Source: Rhodopseudomonas sp.
GTDB lineage: Bacteria; Pseudomonadota; Alphaproteobacteria; Rhizobiales; Xanthobacteraceae
Direction of reading: 5' to 3'
Length of the DNA stretch: 64,000 nt
NCBI GenBank assembly: GCA_016124795.1
Contig: WGNB01000006.1
Coordinates: 62,001-126,000 of the forward strand
Shown here: piece by piece, positions 63,347 to 64,000 of the stretch
How positions within the stretch are numbered: position 1 is the first letter of the stretch
Layout: every line of letters begins with the position of its first letter
Notes under the pieces: model-generated
What the model was told of the DNA's origin: nothing
Seen by the model: the letters and a program-made list of their open reading frames with translations, nothing else
The model's database searches: none
Translations under genes and position numbers: made by a program

Positions 63347-64000
63347 ATGTCGCATAGCATTGCTTCCGCTTCCGGCGGGTCGCTTCCGCTCGCCGATGGC
63401 CAGGGTATTGCCCCGGAGACGCCGCACAAGACCGGCTTCTGGGCGCTGACCCTCGGCAGCATCGGCGTCGTTTACGGCGATATCGGCACCAGCCCGCTTT
63501 ACGCCATGCGCGAGTCGGTTCTGGCCGCGGTTGGGCCGGGCCGGCCGGCGAGCGAGGTGGTCGTGCTCGGGATTCTGTCGCTGATCATCTGGGCGTTGTT
63601 TCTGGTGGTGACCGCGAAATACGTCGTTATCCTGCTGCGCGCCGACAATAACGGCGAAGGCGGCACGCTGGCGCTGATGGCGCTGGCCTCGCGGGCGCTC
63701 GGACGTAGCAGCGGCCTGGTGATCCTGCTGGGCATCATCAGCGGCGCCTTGTTCTATGGCGACGCCATCATCACGCCGGCGCTATCGGTGCTGTCGGCGG
63801 TCGAAGGCGTCAAGGTCGCGACCTCGGCGCTCGATGAGTATGTCGTTCCGATCACGGTATTGATCCTGATCGCTTTGTTCGCCGTGCAGTCGCGTGGCAC
63901 GGCGAAGGTGGCGGCGATTTTCGGACCGCTGACCCTGGTTTGGTTTGTCGCCATCGCGGCGGTCGGTCTGTGGCACATCGGCCAGAACCTGACGGTGCTG
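63347..64000 (+). CDS. kup: Kup-type potassium uptake protein (copy 2, 3' end outside window)
   Basis: The frame opens at ATG 63,347 and is still open at the window end, 218 residues seen. The pattern repeats copy 1 almost block by block: [52 protein letters not shown]. The N-terminal 30 residues and loops differ. It is therefore a second K+ uptake protein made by tandem duplication. Whether it has its own promoter in the 237-base gap is open. Confidence 0.93.
   Translation, partial: MSHSIASASGGSLPLADGQGIAPETPHKTGFWALTLGSIGVVYGDIGTSPLYAMRESVLAAVGPGRPASEVVVLGILSLIIWALFLVVTAKYVVILLRADNNGEGGTLALMALASRALGRSSGLVILLGIISGALFYGDAIITPALSVLSAVEGVKVATSALDEYVVPITVLILIALFAVQSRGTAKVAAIFGPLTLVWFVAIAAVGLWHIGQNLTVL

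Overview
The window looks like a chromosomal piece of a GC-rich alphaproteobacterium of the Hyphomicrobiales, close to the Bradyrhizobium/Rhodopseudomonas/Xanthobacteraceae group. This rests on high GC, on families common in that group (DUF2865, DUF2783, DUF2059, the long TRAP permease with its DctP protein, class II DAHP synthase) and on an extragenic inverted repeat of the type scattered through those genomes. The assignment is an inference from protein similarity recalled by eye; no search was run.

Positions 1 to about 16,740 are the late right part of a prophage or phage-derived element: end of a Mu-FluMu HI1506-like gene, a CAU tRNA followed by three hairpins, head-tail connector and completion proteins, tail terminator, tail tube, a tail assembly chaperone pair joined by a programmed -1 frameshift (GGGAAAC), the tape measure, three tail-tip proteins including an NlpC/P60 peptidase, a TipJ-type central hub, and then about 5 kb of adsorption-type proteins ending with a LamG/SPRY-like protein and a possible fibre-assembly protein. 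The genes are tightly overlapped on the + strand. The order (Mu-like connector genes followed by a lambda-like long tail) fits a transposable siphophage. No transposase, integrase or head genes are inside the window. At 16,717-17,061 come a 20-bp perfect palindrome, a tandem 16-bp repeat and a 40-bp-arm inverted repeat that separate the phage from the host.

From 17,097 on the genes are ordinary host genes. 17-25 kb: a 3-hydroxyisobutyrate dehydrogenase-type enzyme, the Mrp/ApbC Fe-S carrier, two tandem DctP TRAP binding proteins, and on the other strand the TRAP permeases DctQ and DctM, with strong terminators between. 25-34 kb: moaA, a PEGA lipoprotein, a Gph-type phosphatase, rpiA, a DUF2059 protein, glutathione reductase, class II DAHP synthase, nadE. 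34-44 kb: a DUF2865 protein, a DMT exporter, and a homogentisate (tyrosine/phenylalanine) catabolic locus: maiA and a MarR regulator on the - strand, divergent from hmgA, fahA, doxX-like, a metallo-beta-lactamase-fold protein, an FAD monooxygenase and DUF2783. Together MaiA, HmgA and FahA take homogentisate to fumarate and acetoacetate.

44-64 kb: a hybrid sensor kinase, a small Cys-rich exported protein, the operon cysS - GNAT - 38-residue membrane protein - citramalate synthase, a VOC protein, a LOG-family protein, an Atm1-type exporter, psd and pssA (phosphatidylethanolamine synthesis), an isolated ureE with a very His-rich tail, a glutathione transferase, mmsA with an AprI/Inh-type inhibitor lipoprotein, a MotA/MotB-type stator pair, and two tandem Kup potassium transporters, the second cut by the window end.

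The points most worth checking are the phage-borne, partly initiator-like tRNA with its hairpin cluster, the tail-chaperone frameshift, the 23-residue-repeat virion protein, the 38-residue membrane protein, and the repeats upstream of kup.
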